Origin: Rubripirellula sp.
Lineage (GTDB): Bacteria > Planctomycetota > Planctomycetia > Pirellulales > Pirellulaceae
Assembly: GCA_012270065.1 (NCBI GenBank)
Contig: JAAXJB010000048.1
Coordinates: 1-64,000, forward strand
DNA length: 64,000 nucleotides
Direction: 5' to 3'
Under the pieces are notes generated by a model that was not told where the DNA came from, did not search any database, and saw nothing but the letters and a program-made list of their open reading frames with translations. Shown here piece after piece: positions 18,405-25,841 of this stretch. How positions within the stretch are numbered: position 1 is the first letter of the stretch; each line of letters opens with the position of its first letter. The position numbers were made by a program, and so were the translations under genes.

Positions 18405-18774
18405 AAGGTTCTCTGGTTTCGCAGGACGGAGCAAAGAATCAGCCGTTGGGGAGCAACCATCACGGCATGTGCCGCGGAGTCACTGCCCAGAGTGTCTGGT
18501 CGCAGGCGGCAGGGGCATGAACCCCTCAGGGTTCATGTGCAAGATTCGTTTCTTTTTTGCAAGACAATCGGCAAATTCCGATCATGCTAAAGAGTAACAA
18601 GTCAGCATGGCGATGAACTCAGCATGACCTGCTCCTGAGTCGTCTGCTTTCGGGGAATTTACTCCTGAGTTGCTTGACTCGGGAGATCCGGCCCCGTGAT
18701 CAGCATTGCGGCAGGATCAACTCGTTCTCTAAAATCAGCTGTCCTGTTTTATCATCACCGTGAACGAGCCTGAC
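18405..18774. other. Intergenic region between fhcD and fwdD
   Basis: 370 bp with a hairpin plus T-rich tract at 18516-18558 and an imperfect repeat of ctcctgagt around 18636-18665. No gene is recognised. A promoter for fwdD is expected but not clear. Confidence 0.5.
18516..18558 (+). terminator. Probable terminator of fhcD
   Basis: CATGAACCC (18516-18524), loop ctca, GGGTTCATG (18529-18537) form a perfect 9-bp hairpin. A T-rich stretch (tttctttttt, ending about 18556) follows about 10 nt later, further than in a textbook intrinsic terminator. Confidence 0.5.
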
Positions 18775-19140
18775 ATGTCCGCAAAACGCTATCTCCTCAA
18801 CCCGATGCGAACAGCCAAGCAGGGTGTGCATGTGAATGTGGGGAAGGATGGGGATGAGTACATTGAAATCACGACGACATTGTCGATACACGTAGATGAT
18901 ATGGCCGAAATTGGGGTGTCTGATGGTGACCGCGCGTTGGTGAAAACCGAATTCGGTGAAGCCGAGTTCACGTGCCAGACGGCGAAAGTTCCACCGGGAA
19001 TGATCTTTGTTCCTTACGGTCCGCCAACGTGCCAGTTGATGGGAGGCGATACCGATGGCACAGGCATGCCAACAAGTAAAGGCTGGGAAGTTGAAATTAC
19101 GCCTTTGGGCGAAGCGAATTCACAAGTCATAACAGAGTGA
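18775..19140 (+). CDS. fwdD: Formylmethanofuran dehydrogenase subunit D (molybdopterin-dinucleotide-binding)
   Basis: 121 residues from ATG 18775 (GTG 18760 in frame is possible). It fits the FwdD/FmdD family, the small beta-barrel subunit that helps hold the W/Mo bis-molybdopterin guanine dinucleotide cofactor. Signature: GMIFVPYGPP (75-84) and DTDGTGMPTSKG (92-103). In archaeal enzymes the first motif reads close to PxGPWAN, so the PPTCQL sequence here is a variant. The non-redox FhcABCD complex of aerobic methylotrophs has no such subunit, so its presence argues for a cofactor-bearing enzyme. Its stop overlaps a GAGG ribosome binding site for the 50-codon ORF that follows, which suggests translational coupling. 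Confidence 0.88.
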   Translation: MSAKRYLLNPMRTAKQGVHVNVGKDGDEYIEITTTLSIHVDDMAEIGVSDGDRALVKTEFGEAEFTCQTAKVPPGMIFVPYGPPTCQLMGGDTDGTGMPTSKGWEVEITPLGEANSQVITE

Positions 19141-19150
19141 GGTTTTCATC

Positions 19151-19303
19151 ATGAGTCAGAAAAGTGATTTTGGCAGTGAGGATTCACCTCACTTTCAATT
19201 ACCACAGCAGGATGACGAAGTGGTTGCGTGGCAGGAGGTCGAGGAGGGGCGTTTCATGCCACAACGCGTCCGGGGCAGTTGTCAGGGACGCGCCCTTGGC
19301 TGA
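19151..19303 (+). CDS. Small ORF of 50 codons between fwdD and fwdB, function unknown
   Basis: ATG 19151 to TGA 19301-19303 encodes an acidic then basic 50-residue peptide ending in RGSCQGRALG. A good Shine-Dalgarno (GAGG, 19138-19141) overlaps the end of fwdD with about 9-nt spacing, which is why I list it. I do not recognise a family. It lies in the same frame as fwdB, separated by two TGA codons (19301, 19418), but fwdB has its own conserved start and ribosome binding site at 19475. It could be a real subunit-like peptide, a leader, or chance. Confidence 0.4.
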   Translation: MSQKSDFGSEDSPHFQLPQQDDEVVAWQEVEEGRFMPQRVRGSCQGRALG

Positions 19304-19474
19304 ACGTTTACTGTGAAGTCGTCCAGTTCGGATGACAAGGACCCAGTCGCCAGTAATGACGTCGAGAATAGCCGTTCGCAGGATTTGATCCGGGGCGAGC
19401 TGGATCGAACTGACAAGTGATGTCGTTCTGCCGGGTGTCAGTACCCAATCTTTGTTTACTCCCAGGAAAAGCTG

Positions 19475-20812
19475 ATGGATTTGAAAGTCATTGATAATGC
19501 GACTTGCACCTTTTGTGGGTGTGTGTGTGATGACATTCAGTTGCACGCTGATGAAAACCGTATTCATCAGGCGAAGAAAGCGTGTGTACTTGGCAAAGCC
19601 TGGTTTTTGAATCACACGGCAGAACGCAAATATCCTGATGCTTTGATCGATGGCCACGAAGCAACACTGGATGAGGCGATCGAGGCAGCAGCCGATCATC
19701 TCTACAAGGCTGACATGCCTCTGGTTTATGGGATGAGTAATACTACCTGTGAAGCCCAACGCGAATGTGTTGAGATGGCGGATCATCTGGGAGGCTTGCT
19801 GGATAGTCACACCTCTTTGTGACATGGCCCCACCGAAATCGCTGCCCAGTTGGGTGGCAAAGTGACATGCACGCTGGGGGAAGTGAAGAATCGTGCTGAC
19901 TTCATTGTTTATTGGGGCGGTAATCCGGCGGAATGCCATCCACGCCATTTCACCAAATACACCCTGATGCAGAAGAGCAGGTTTTTGCCACGGGGCCGGA
20001 AAGACCGCACCATGGTGCTGGTTGATATTCGGGAAACCAAAAGTGTGAAAGCAGCAGATGTCTTTTTGCAGGTTCGGCCCGGTAAAGACTTTGAATTGAT
20101 CACCATTCTAAGGGCAATGATCAAGGATCAGCCAATCAGCGATGCGCAGTTGGCCGAAACTGGCCTGACTCGGGAACAATTGCAGGACTTTGTGACTCGA
20201 ATGAAAGCTGCAAAATTCGGTGTGTTTTTCTTTGGCATGGGATTGTCCATGACACGCGGCAAACACATGAATTCTGCAGCTTTGTTGACTCTGGCTGCCG
20301 AGTTGAATGCCTTCACCAAATTCGTTGCCATGCCCATGAGGGGACATGGCAATGTCACGGGAGCTGATGTGATCATGCGTTGGCAAACAGGCTACCCTTT
20401 CGGCATTTCCTTCAATCGTGGGTACCCACGATACAACCCGGGTGAGTTCTCGACCGTTGATGTTCTGGTTCGAGGTGATACCGACTGCAATTTCATCATC
20501 GGTGCTGATCCGGGGGCGACGATGCCAAAGCCCGCGATCGAACACCTCGCGAGTGTCCCCACCATTGTGCTTGATCCGCATGTAACACATACCAGCAAGT
20601 TGGCCCGCGTGCACATCACAACGGCACCGGCAGGTATATCAGCACCGGGGACCGCTTATCGGATGGATGAGATACCGATGCCATTGCGCCCTGCACTTGA
20701 GTCGCCATATCCAAGTGACGAGGAAGTTGTGAGGAGAATCAAGGAGACGATTCTGAAAAAGCCGGACTGGATGGGTGAGCGACCCCAGATGTTGACATCT
20801 CAGGTTGGGTGA
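19475..20812 (+). CDS. fwdB: Formylmethanofuran dehydrogenase subunit B, predicted selenoprotein (UGA at codon 116)
   Basis: 445 residues if the in-frame TGA at 19820-19822 is read as selenocysteine. The start is ATG 19475 with AGGAAAA at 19464-19470. The N-terminus has the FwdB [4Fe-4S] motif CTFCGCVC (residues 11-18) followed by DD. Residue 116 is the expected W/Mo ligand; archaeal FwdB has Cys (Cys118 in Methanothermobacter) or Sec there. Here the codon is TGA followed by HGP, as in E. coli FdhF. The same frame continues for 329 more codons with family-like sequence (VYWGGNPAECHPRH, MPMRGHGNVTGAD), which argues against decay. A 7-bp hairpin beginning 18 nt after TGA fits a bacterial SECIS. 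Fwd reduces CO2 to formylmethanofuran or runs in reverse. The alternative is a Cys-to-stop mutation or sequencing error. Confidence 0.88.
19841..19858 (+). promoter_or_regulatory. Candidate bacterial SECIS element in fwdB
   Basis: GCUGCCC (19841-19847) pairs with GGGUGGC (19852-19858), with two G-U pairs, closing an AGUU loop (19848-19851). The hairpin starts 18 nt after the UGA and its loop lies 26-29 nt after it. Bacterial SECIS elements sit within about 16-37 nt and carry a conserved G (GU in E. coli fdhF) in the loop for SelB. The loop GU is present here. No energy calculation was possible. Confidence 0.6.
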
Positions 20813-21029
20813 CCAGGGCAGGATCAAGTCCGGCCTGTCGCGGAATCCGTTTCTTTGAAGTGGAATTCAGGAAGCGGGCGTGACTGTCCATGAGCTTGTA
20901 TCCGCGGGGTCGAAAGCCCGATAAGTTTCCAGACAGGCAAGTTCCAAGTGTAGAGTTTTAGGCAGTAGCAAGTATCCCGAGGCATACCACCCATCCCGTC
21001 GTCACGGCGTTTTTGAAAGTTGCGTTTGC

Positions 21030-21848
21030 ATGAACAAAATCAAACTCACCCTGAGAGAGGCTCCCAAGGTTGTTTTGGAGTCGGAAGTCATCACGCCCGA
21101 TCGATTCCTCGATCAATCCAATGAAGAAATCCGGGCCAGCGTCGTTTACCACGGTAAACGTCAGAAAAGACTGGATGATTTTTTCGATGTCGACGGGGAA
21201 CGCAGTGACCACATCGACATTCACGGTGACCTGACCCGTGTCCGGCACATCGGCAGGGGGATGACTCGTGGGTCAGTTACCATTCATGGTGATGTCGGGA
21301 TGCATCTGGGGGCCATGATGAGTGGTGGTGCCATCGAAGTTCACGGCAATGCCGGCGACTGGGTAGGTGGTGAGATGAAAAACGGCAAGATTCACATTCA
21401 CGGAGATGCCGGACAGCAAGTTGGAGCGGCGTATCGTGGAAGCGTGATCGGGATGCGGGGTGGAACGATTCTGGTTGATGGGGATGCCGGCATCGAAGTC
21501 GGGATGAGAATGCGACGGGGACTGATCGTGATTGGTGGCGCTGCACGCGACTTTGTGGGGCTGCAAATGAAGGGTGGCACCATCATCCTGTGTGGTGGCG
21601 CAGAGATCCGGACGGGCGCTTGGATGCAGCGAGGCACGATCGTCTCGCTCAAACAACTGGCATTGATGCCGACATTCGCTGAATGTGGCGCCTTCAATCC
21701 GACGTTCTTGAATGTTTATGCTCGCCATCTCGATCAACTTGGCATCAAACTTCCTTATGCCGAGGAACAAGGCAGGTATCTCCGTTACAGCGGTGACAGG
21801 GGAGTTCCTGGAAAAGGCGAGATTCTGATCTGGGAGCCAGTCGGCTGA
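21030..21848 (+). CDS. fwdC: Formylmethanofuran dehydrogenase subunit C
   Basis: 272 residues. The centre (about 75-205) is a run of short repeats of the G-x-x-G-x-x-x-G type (GDVGMHLGAMMSGG, GDAGQQVGAAYRGS, GDAGIEVGMRMRRG), the right-handed beta-helix of FwdC/FhcC and glutamate synthase domain 3. In archaeal Fwd this subunit scaffolds subunits A and B. It follows fwdB by 217 bp on the same strand. No fwdA (amidohydrolase-like subunit) is found in this window, so the complex needs a gene elsewhere. Confidence 0.93.
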   Translation: MNKIKLTLREAPKVVLESEVITPDRFLDQSNEEIRASVVYHGKRQKRLDDFFDVDGERSDHIDIHGDLTRVRHIGRGMTRGSVTIHGDVGMHLGAMMSGGAIEVHGNAGDWVGGEMKNGKIHIHGDAGQQVGAAYRGSVIGMRGGTILVDGDAGIEVGMRMRRGLIVIGGAARDFVGLQMKGGTIILCGGAEIRTGAWMQRGTIVSLKQLALMPTFAECGAFNPTFLNVYARHLDQLGIKLPYAEEQGRYLRYSGDRGVPGKGEILIWEPVG

Positions 21849-21880
21849 CCGAGTGATGGGTGATCAGGTCATCAAGTGAT

Positions 21881-21918
21881 TTCATTTGATGTCAGTGAGT
21901 TCATTTGATGTCATTGTA
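21881..21918. repeat. 19-bp tandem repeat, two imperfect copies
   Basis: 21881-21899 and 21900-21918 share their first 13 bases (ttcatttgatgtc) and most of the rest. The repeat lies 32 bp past the fwdC stop codon. Confidence 0.75.
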
Positions 21919-22038
21919 CGATTCATCATCTTGCATCGATCGCACTGAGCTTTGCTGATTGGACGGCTCCTGACAGCACAAGGCGTGCGTGTTTCCAGGG
22001 TTTGTCTTTCTTGCAAGTACCTCGATCAGCGAGTGTCC

Positions 22039-22491
22039 TCAGTCGAGAATGCGAAGCAGTTCGACTTTGAAGTGCAAGGTCGCGTTGGGAGGAATGGTGG
22101 GTGGATTGCCTTCTTTTCCATATCCCAATTGTGGTGGCACTTCCAATTCAATCATCCCACCTTCACCAAGCAACTGCAGTCCTTCGGTCCAGCCGGGTAC
22201 GACTTTGGAAAGAGCAAAGCTGGCAGGGGCACGCATGTTGTAACTTGTGTCAAAAGTGCTGCCGTTATCAAGCCAGCCGCGATAATCAACTTCGACCCTG
22301 CTGTTTGCTGTTGGTTTGCGTTTGGTCGATTTGCGCAGAATTCGATATTTTAAACCTGAGGCGGTGGTTGTGAACTCAGTAGGAGCATCTTCATCGATCA
22401 GCATGGGGCCCGTACGCGGCGAACATCCGGTCGTCATGCCCAAAAGCACAATGGTCAACATCATGCTGCAGAGGATAGTCGTTTGTTTCAT
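22039..22491 (-). CDS. FKBP-type peptidyl-prolyl cis-trans isomerase lipoprotein
   Basis: 150 residues. A lipoprotein signal ends in MTTGC (Cys about 23). The FKBP core follows: VEVDYRGWLDNGSTFDTSY, VPGWTEGLQLLGEGG and PQLGYG, including the conserved binding-pocket residues (Y, D, W). It catalyses proline isomerisation and probably assists folding of exported proteins. The upstream sulfatase gene ends 36 bp before it on the same strand, so the two may be cotranscribed, which would make sense for folding of a secreted enzyme. Confidence 0.94.
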   Translation of the reverse strand: MKQTTILCSMMLTIVLLGMTTGCSPRTGPMLIDEDAPTEFTTTASGLKYRILRKSTKRKPTANSRVEVDYRGWLDNGSTFDTSYNMRAPASFALSKVVPGWTEGLQLLGEGGMIELEVPPQLGYGKEGNPPTIPPNATLHFKVELLRILD

Positions 22492-22527
22492 TTCGATTCT
22501 TTGTCGAAGTAAAAAAGGGGATTTGAC

Positions 22528-24432
22528 TCAGGGAACCTGATGGTTCGTATTCTCGAGCTCGTTGATTGCCCGGTTGGCAACACGGACGATGTATTTATTG
22601 GGTTGATTTGCCAGGGCCTTCCTTAGTGCGGGCAATGCTGGGCGGGCTTGCTCATCCATCTCGTCGAGCACAATCGCCGCTGCAAGGCGTCCCCATTGAT
22701 GATCGCTCGCCAGTTCCTGTTCCAGCACACCAAGGGCTGCCTCTGTCTCGCCGAGCCTGGCAGCCGCACGGGCGGCTGCGATTCGTACGCTAGGCGATGC
22801 GTCCGAGAGTGCTTTCCTGATTGCCGGTTTTTCCTCCAACGCTGGCATGCCAATGTTGCCGATGCCTGTTGCTGCCCAGTAACGGACTGAGGGATCAGGA
22901 TCATTCAAGCCGGTCGAGAGGGCGGGCAAGGCGTTTGGGCCGTTGGATGCCTGAGTGGCCATGTCTACCAGGCGACTGAGTGCCTCACGACTTGATTTCC
23001 CGCGATGAAGGATCTCGTAGCGCGAACCCCGGGACTTTTCCTGGATTTCGATTTCAGCCTCTGGGATCAAACCGATATCACCGACTTCGTTTTGCCAGTC
23101 GGCGAGCGCTGCCCGCATTCTTGTGAGCCTTTTCTGCTGGTCGTCATCACCGGCCAGATTATGGATTTCCTGAGGGTCGTTCTGTAGATCATAGAGTTCC
23201 TCAACCGGTTTCCTGTCCGCAGAAAATAAAGCCATGGTGGGCGACAAATTTCCTGAAGATTCAGCTTTGCGGATCTCCTTCATCGTTGCACCCTTTTCAG
23301 GGGTATTCATGTACTGGTAGTACGGTTTCAACGGTTCAAAATTACGGATGTAGCGGTAGCGTTGGTCACGGACGCTGCGAATGATGTCATACCGCTCGTC
23401 CATGCGGTCACGGGCTCCGTAAATGTAGGACCGGGACTCTTTCAGGTTTTTTCCAAGAAATGCGCGACCCTGTGTGTTCTTCGGAACCGAGATGCCGGCG
23501 AGGTTCAAAACAGTGGGGCCAAAGTCAACCGAGCTGACCAATTCGTTTTCCACAAGACCAGGTTCACCCTGGCGACCGACACGCAATGCCTCAGGAATTC
23601 GCACGATCAACGGGATGTGTGTTCCTGAGTCGTAAAGCCAACGCTTGGCTCTCGGCAGACCAACACCGTGGTCGGACCAGAAAAAAATGATAGTGTCTTC
23701 GTAGAGACCCGAATCTTTGAGTTCTTTGATCAAGTCGGCTGCCCAAGCGTCCATTGCAGTGATCAATTCATAGTTGCGTTTCCAGTCTTCACGCGTTACC
23801 GGTGTGTCTGGGTAATATTCAGGGAGCGTTGTGAGTTGCTGGGGATTTTGACGCTGGTCCGGTGACAGTTTTGATGTCACTGACCTGTATTTGGAATCAC
23901 TGGCGATGCCGGATTCATGACACCCGGTGAAATTGAATACTGCGAAAAATGGCTGATCCTTGTTTGTGCGATTCTTCCAGTGGCCCTTCTTACCCGAAAC
24001 ATCCCAGATCTCTGACGCAGATGGGCTTTTGAACTGATAGTCAGTCTTGCTGTTGTTGGTGCAATAGTATCCTGCCTGTTTCAGCAAGATGGGGAACGGC
24101 GTCAACCACTTCGGCAGCTTGGCATTGCATCGCATGTGGTGAGTGCCGATGCTGTTCTGGTACATGCCCGTGATGATGGTTGAGCGGCAAGGGGCGCATA
24201 CTCCGGCAGCGGTGAAAGCATGAGTGTATCTCACTCCCTCACTTGCCAACCGGTCGAGATTCGGAGTAATCGCATGCGGATCACCATAGCACCCAAGATG
24301 TGCACTGATGTCTTCACAGGAAATCCACAGGATGTTCGGCCGTTTGGGCGTTGATTCAGCCGCCGTTGTGACGTGCCCGCAAGTCAGGGAAATCGCTGTC
24401 AGAGCCAGGAACTTTATTAATCGTGTCGACAC
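22528..24432 (-). CDS. Secreted sulfatase with C-terminal HEAT repeats
   Basis: 634 residues with a Sec signal (cleavage about residue 25). The sulfatase signature is C79-A-P-C82-R83, the less common form with Cys in place of Ser at the third position. RPNILWISCEDISAHLGCYG and FWSDHGVGLPRAKRWLYDSG supply metal and substrate residues and resemble heparan N-sulfatase (SGSH)-type enzymes. The last about 150 residues are HEAT-like repeats (VRYWAATGIGNIGMPAL, VRIAAARAAARLGETEA), a fusion seen in planctomycete sulfatases and likely used for binding. It is followed after 36 bp by the FKBP lipoprotein gene. Confidence 0.94.
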   Translation of the reverse strand: MSTRLIKFLALTAISLTCGHVTTAAESTPKRPNILWISCEDISAHLGCYGDPHAITPNLDRLASEGVRYTHAFTAAGVCAPCRSTIITGMYQNSIGTHHMRCNAKLPKWLTPFPILLKQAGYYCTNNSKTDYQFKSPSASEIWDVSGKKGHWKNRTNKDQPFFAVFNFTGCHESGIASDSKYRSVTSKLSPDQRQNPQQLTTLPEYYPDTPVTREDWKRNYELITAMDAWAADLIKELKDSGLYEDTIIFFWSDHGVGLPRAKRWLYDSGTHIPLIVRIPEALRVGRQGEPGLVENELVSSVDFGPTVLNLAGISVPKNTQGRAFLGKNLKESRSYIYGARDRMDERYDIIRSVRDQRYRYIRNFEPLKPYYQYMNTPEKGATMKEIRKAESSGNLSPTMALFSADRKPVEELYDLQNDPQEIHNLAGDDDQQKRLTRMRAALADWQNEVGDIGLIPEAEIEIQEKSRGSRYEILHRGKSSREALSRLVDMATQASNGPNALPALSTGLNDPDPSVRYWAATGIGNIGMPALEEKPAIRKALSDASPSVRIAAARAAARLGETEAALGVLEQELASDHQWGRLAAAIVLDEMDEQARPALPALRKALANQPNKYIVRVANRAINELENTNHQVP

Positions 24433-24962
24433 AGTGCTGCTGTTGTTGGGGTGAGATTGATTCGCAGATCGAATCGTGGGGGCTGATTCGAAGCACGGTA
24501 TTTTTATTGGCCGGTCACACTCAGCAACTGATTGGGTGGTTCAGCGATTGGCTTGAATCATCGTGAATGCCAGTGGTCAGCCAGCCGATCATTGCAAGTA
24601 ACCGTGGGCAACCACTTGTCTTCGCGCGGTTGAATTGCGGTCCGGCATGCGTCACGTGCTTGCATTCGCACTCATTATAGCAGCAGCTTGTGACTTTGTT
24701 CTTGTCCACCGTCATTTCCCTTTGCCAGGTGGATGTTTACCTTTCCTCACTGAGCAGCTTTTCGGCGTCAGTGATCGTGAAAACTCCGTGTTTGCGACCA
24801 ACCTGCTTGATGTTCCCATGAATTGTCAGGTGACCAGGTGTGCTGTATCGCGTATAAACTTGCTGAATCACTGCTGGCGGCATGGGGTTCAAGTTTGCAT
24901 CGTGAGTACGCAGTGTGCGTCGCTTGTTTTTCTGAGGACCACTGACAGATCGGTTTTATCCC
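24433..24962. other. Intergenic region
   Basis: 530 bp between divergent sulfatase (-) and glycerophosphodiesterase (+) starts. An open frame from 24635 to 25066 overlaps the next gene by 104 bp in another frame and looks spurious. No RNA gene, strong hairpin or promoter is recognised. Confidence 0.5.
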
Positions 24963-25772
24963 ATGTGTTTCCGTTTTTCAGGCCTGTTGTTTGGCTTTCT
25001 TTGGATCTCTGCCTGCGCCGGTCAACAAATTGTGGCTCACCGCGGAGCTTCCTTTGCAGCACCTGAAAATACGCTTGCTGCATTTGAACTTGCCTGGGAG
25101 CAGGGCAGTGATGGTGTTGAGGGAGACTTTTATTTGACACGGGATCGGGAAATCGTCTGCATCCACGATCGCACAACGGCACGGACTGCCGGTGTTGATC
25201 GACAAGTGGAGGGCTCGACTTTGGCTGAGCTTCGCCAATTGGAATATGGGGCGTGGAAAGACTTGAAATGGAAAGGCCAGAAAATTCCGACCTTTGAAGA
25301 CGTCTTCCGGTCTGTTCCAGAGGGTGGGCTTTTTGTGATCGAGTTGAAGAGTAAATCAAAAATTGTTCCTGTCCTTGCTGCCCAGCTGAAGCGTTTGAAT
25401 CAAGGTAAAAGAAGGTTGTTGATTATCAGTTTTGACGCGGATACCGTGGCCGCCTGCCGTAAACAGATTCCTCATGTCCGAACCCATTGGCTGACAAGCT
25501 TCAGCAGGAAAGCAAAGAATCAGGGCTTCCAGCCTTCGGCAGAATCCATTGCAAGGACAGTCAAAAACAGTGGGGCTGCCGGTGTGGGAATGAAGGGAAA
25601 TCGCAGCGTGATTGATGAGCAATTTATCAAAGACCTCAGGGCGGCAGGCTGCCCTGAGTTTCATGTCTGGACGATTGATAGCCCGAAGGATGCGGCTTAT
25701 TTCAAGGAACTCGGCGCATATGGGATCACCACGAATAAGCCGGCTCTCATCGGGGAAGCCCTTTCCCGATAG
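24963..25772 (+). CDS. Secreted glycerophosphodiester phosphodiesterase
   Basis: 269 residues. A hydrophobic signal covers residues about 5-20. Then comes the GDPD signature HRGASFAAPENT, the metal ligands GVEGD and the catalytic IHD. The TIM-barrel enzyme releases sn-glycerol 3-phosphate from glycerophosphodiesters. The signal indicates an extracytoplasmic location, as for GlpQ-type enzymes. Length is typical. It stands alone. Confidence 0.94.
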   Translation: MCFRFSGLLFGFLWISACAGQQIVAHRGASFAAPENTLAAFELAWEQGSDGVEGDFYLTRDREIVCIHDRTTARTAGVDRQVEGSTLAELRQLEYGAWKDLKWKGQKIPTFEDVFRSVPEGGLFVIELKSKSKIVPVLAAQLKRLNQGKRRLLIISFDADTVAACRKQIPHVRTHWLTSFSRKAKNQGFQPSAESIARTVKNSGAAGVGMKGNRSVIDEQFIKDLRAAGCPEFHVWTIDSPKDAAYFKELGAYGITTNKPALIGEALSR

Positions 25773-25841
25773 AACCTGTCCGCTGAACGGAATTCTGGAT
25801 GACTCGTGTTGACCGGTTTGTGATTCGCTGCAAGCAGAGAT

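Noticed and set aside
19199-19948. 249-codon open frame on the minus strand across the fwdD-fwdB region
   Set aside because: It is antisense to fwdB, which has conserved motifs; the minus frame shows no family features and stands out only because fwdB is split by its TGA.
19475-20812. fwdB as a plain pseudogene or as two separate genes
   Set aside because: There is exactly one TGA at the catalytic ligand position, no frameshift and family motifs on both sides. The downstream part has no start before its first conserved residues. Sec decoding explains it better, though mutation or error is not excluded.
24635-25066. 143-codon frame beginning with a hydrophobic stretch
   Set aside because: It overlaps the glycerophosphodiesterase start by 104 bp in another frame, and its later part has no plausible protein character.
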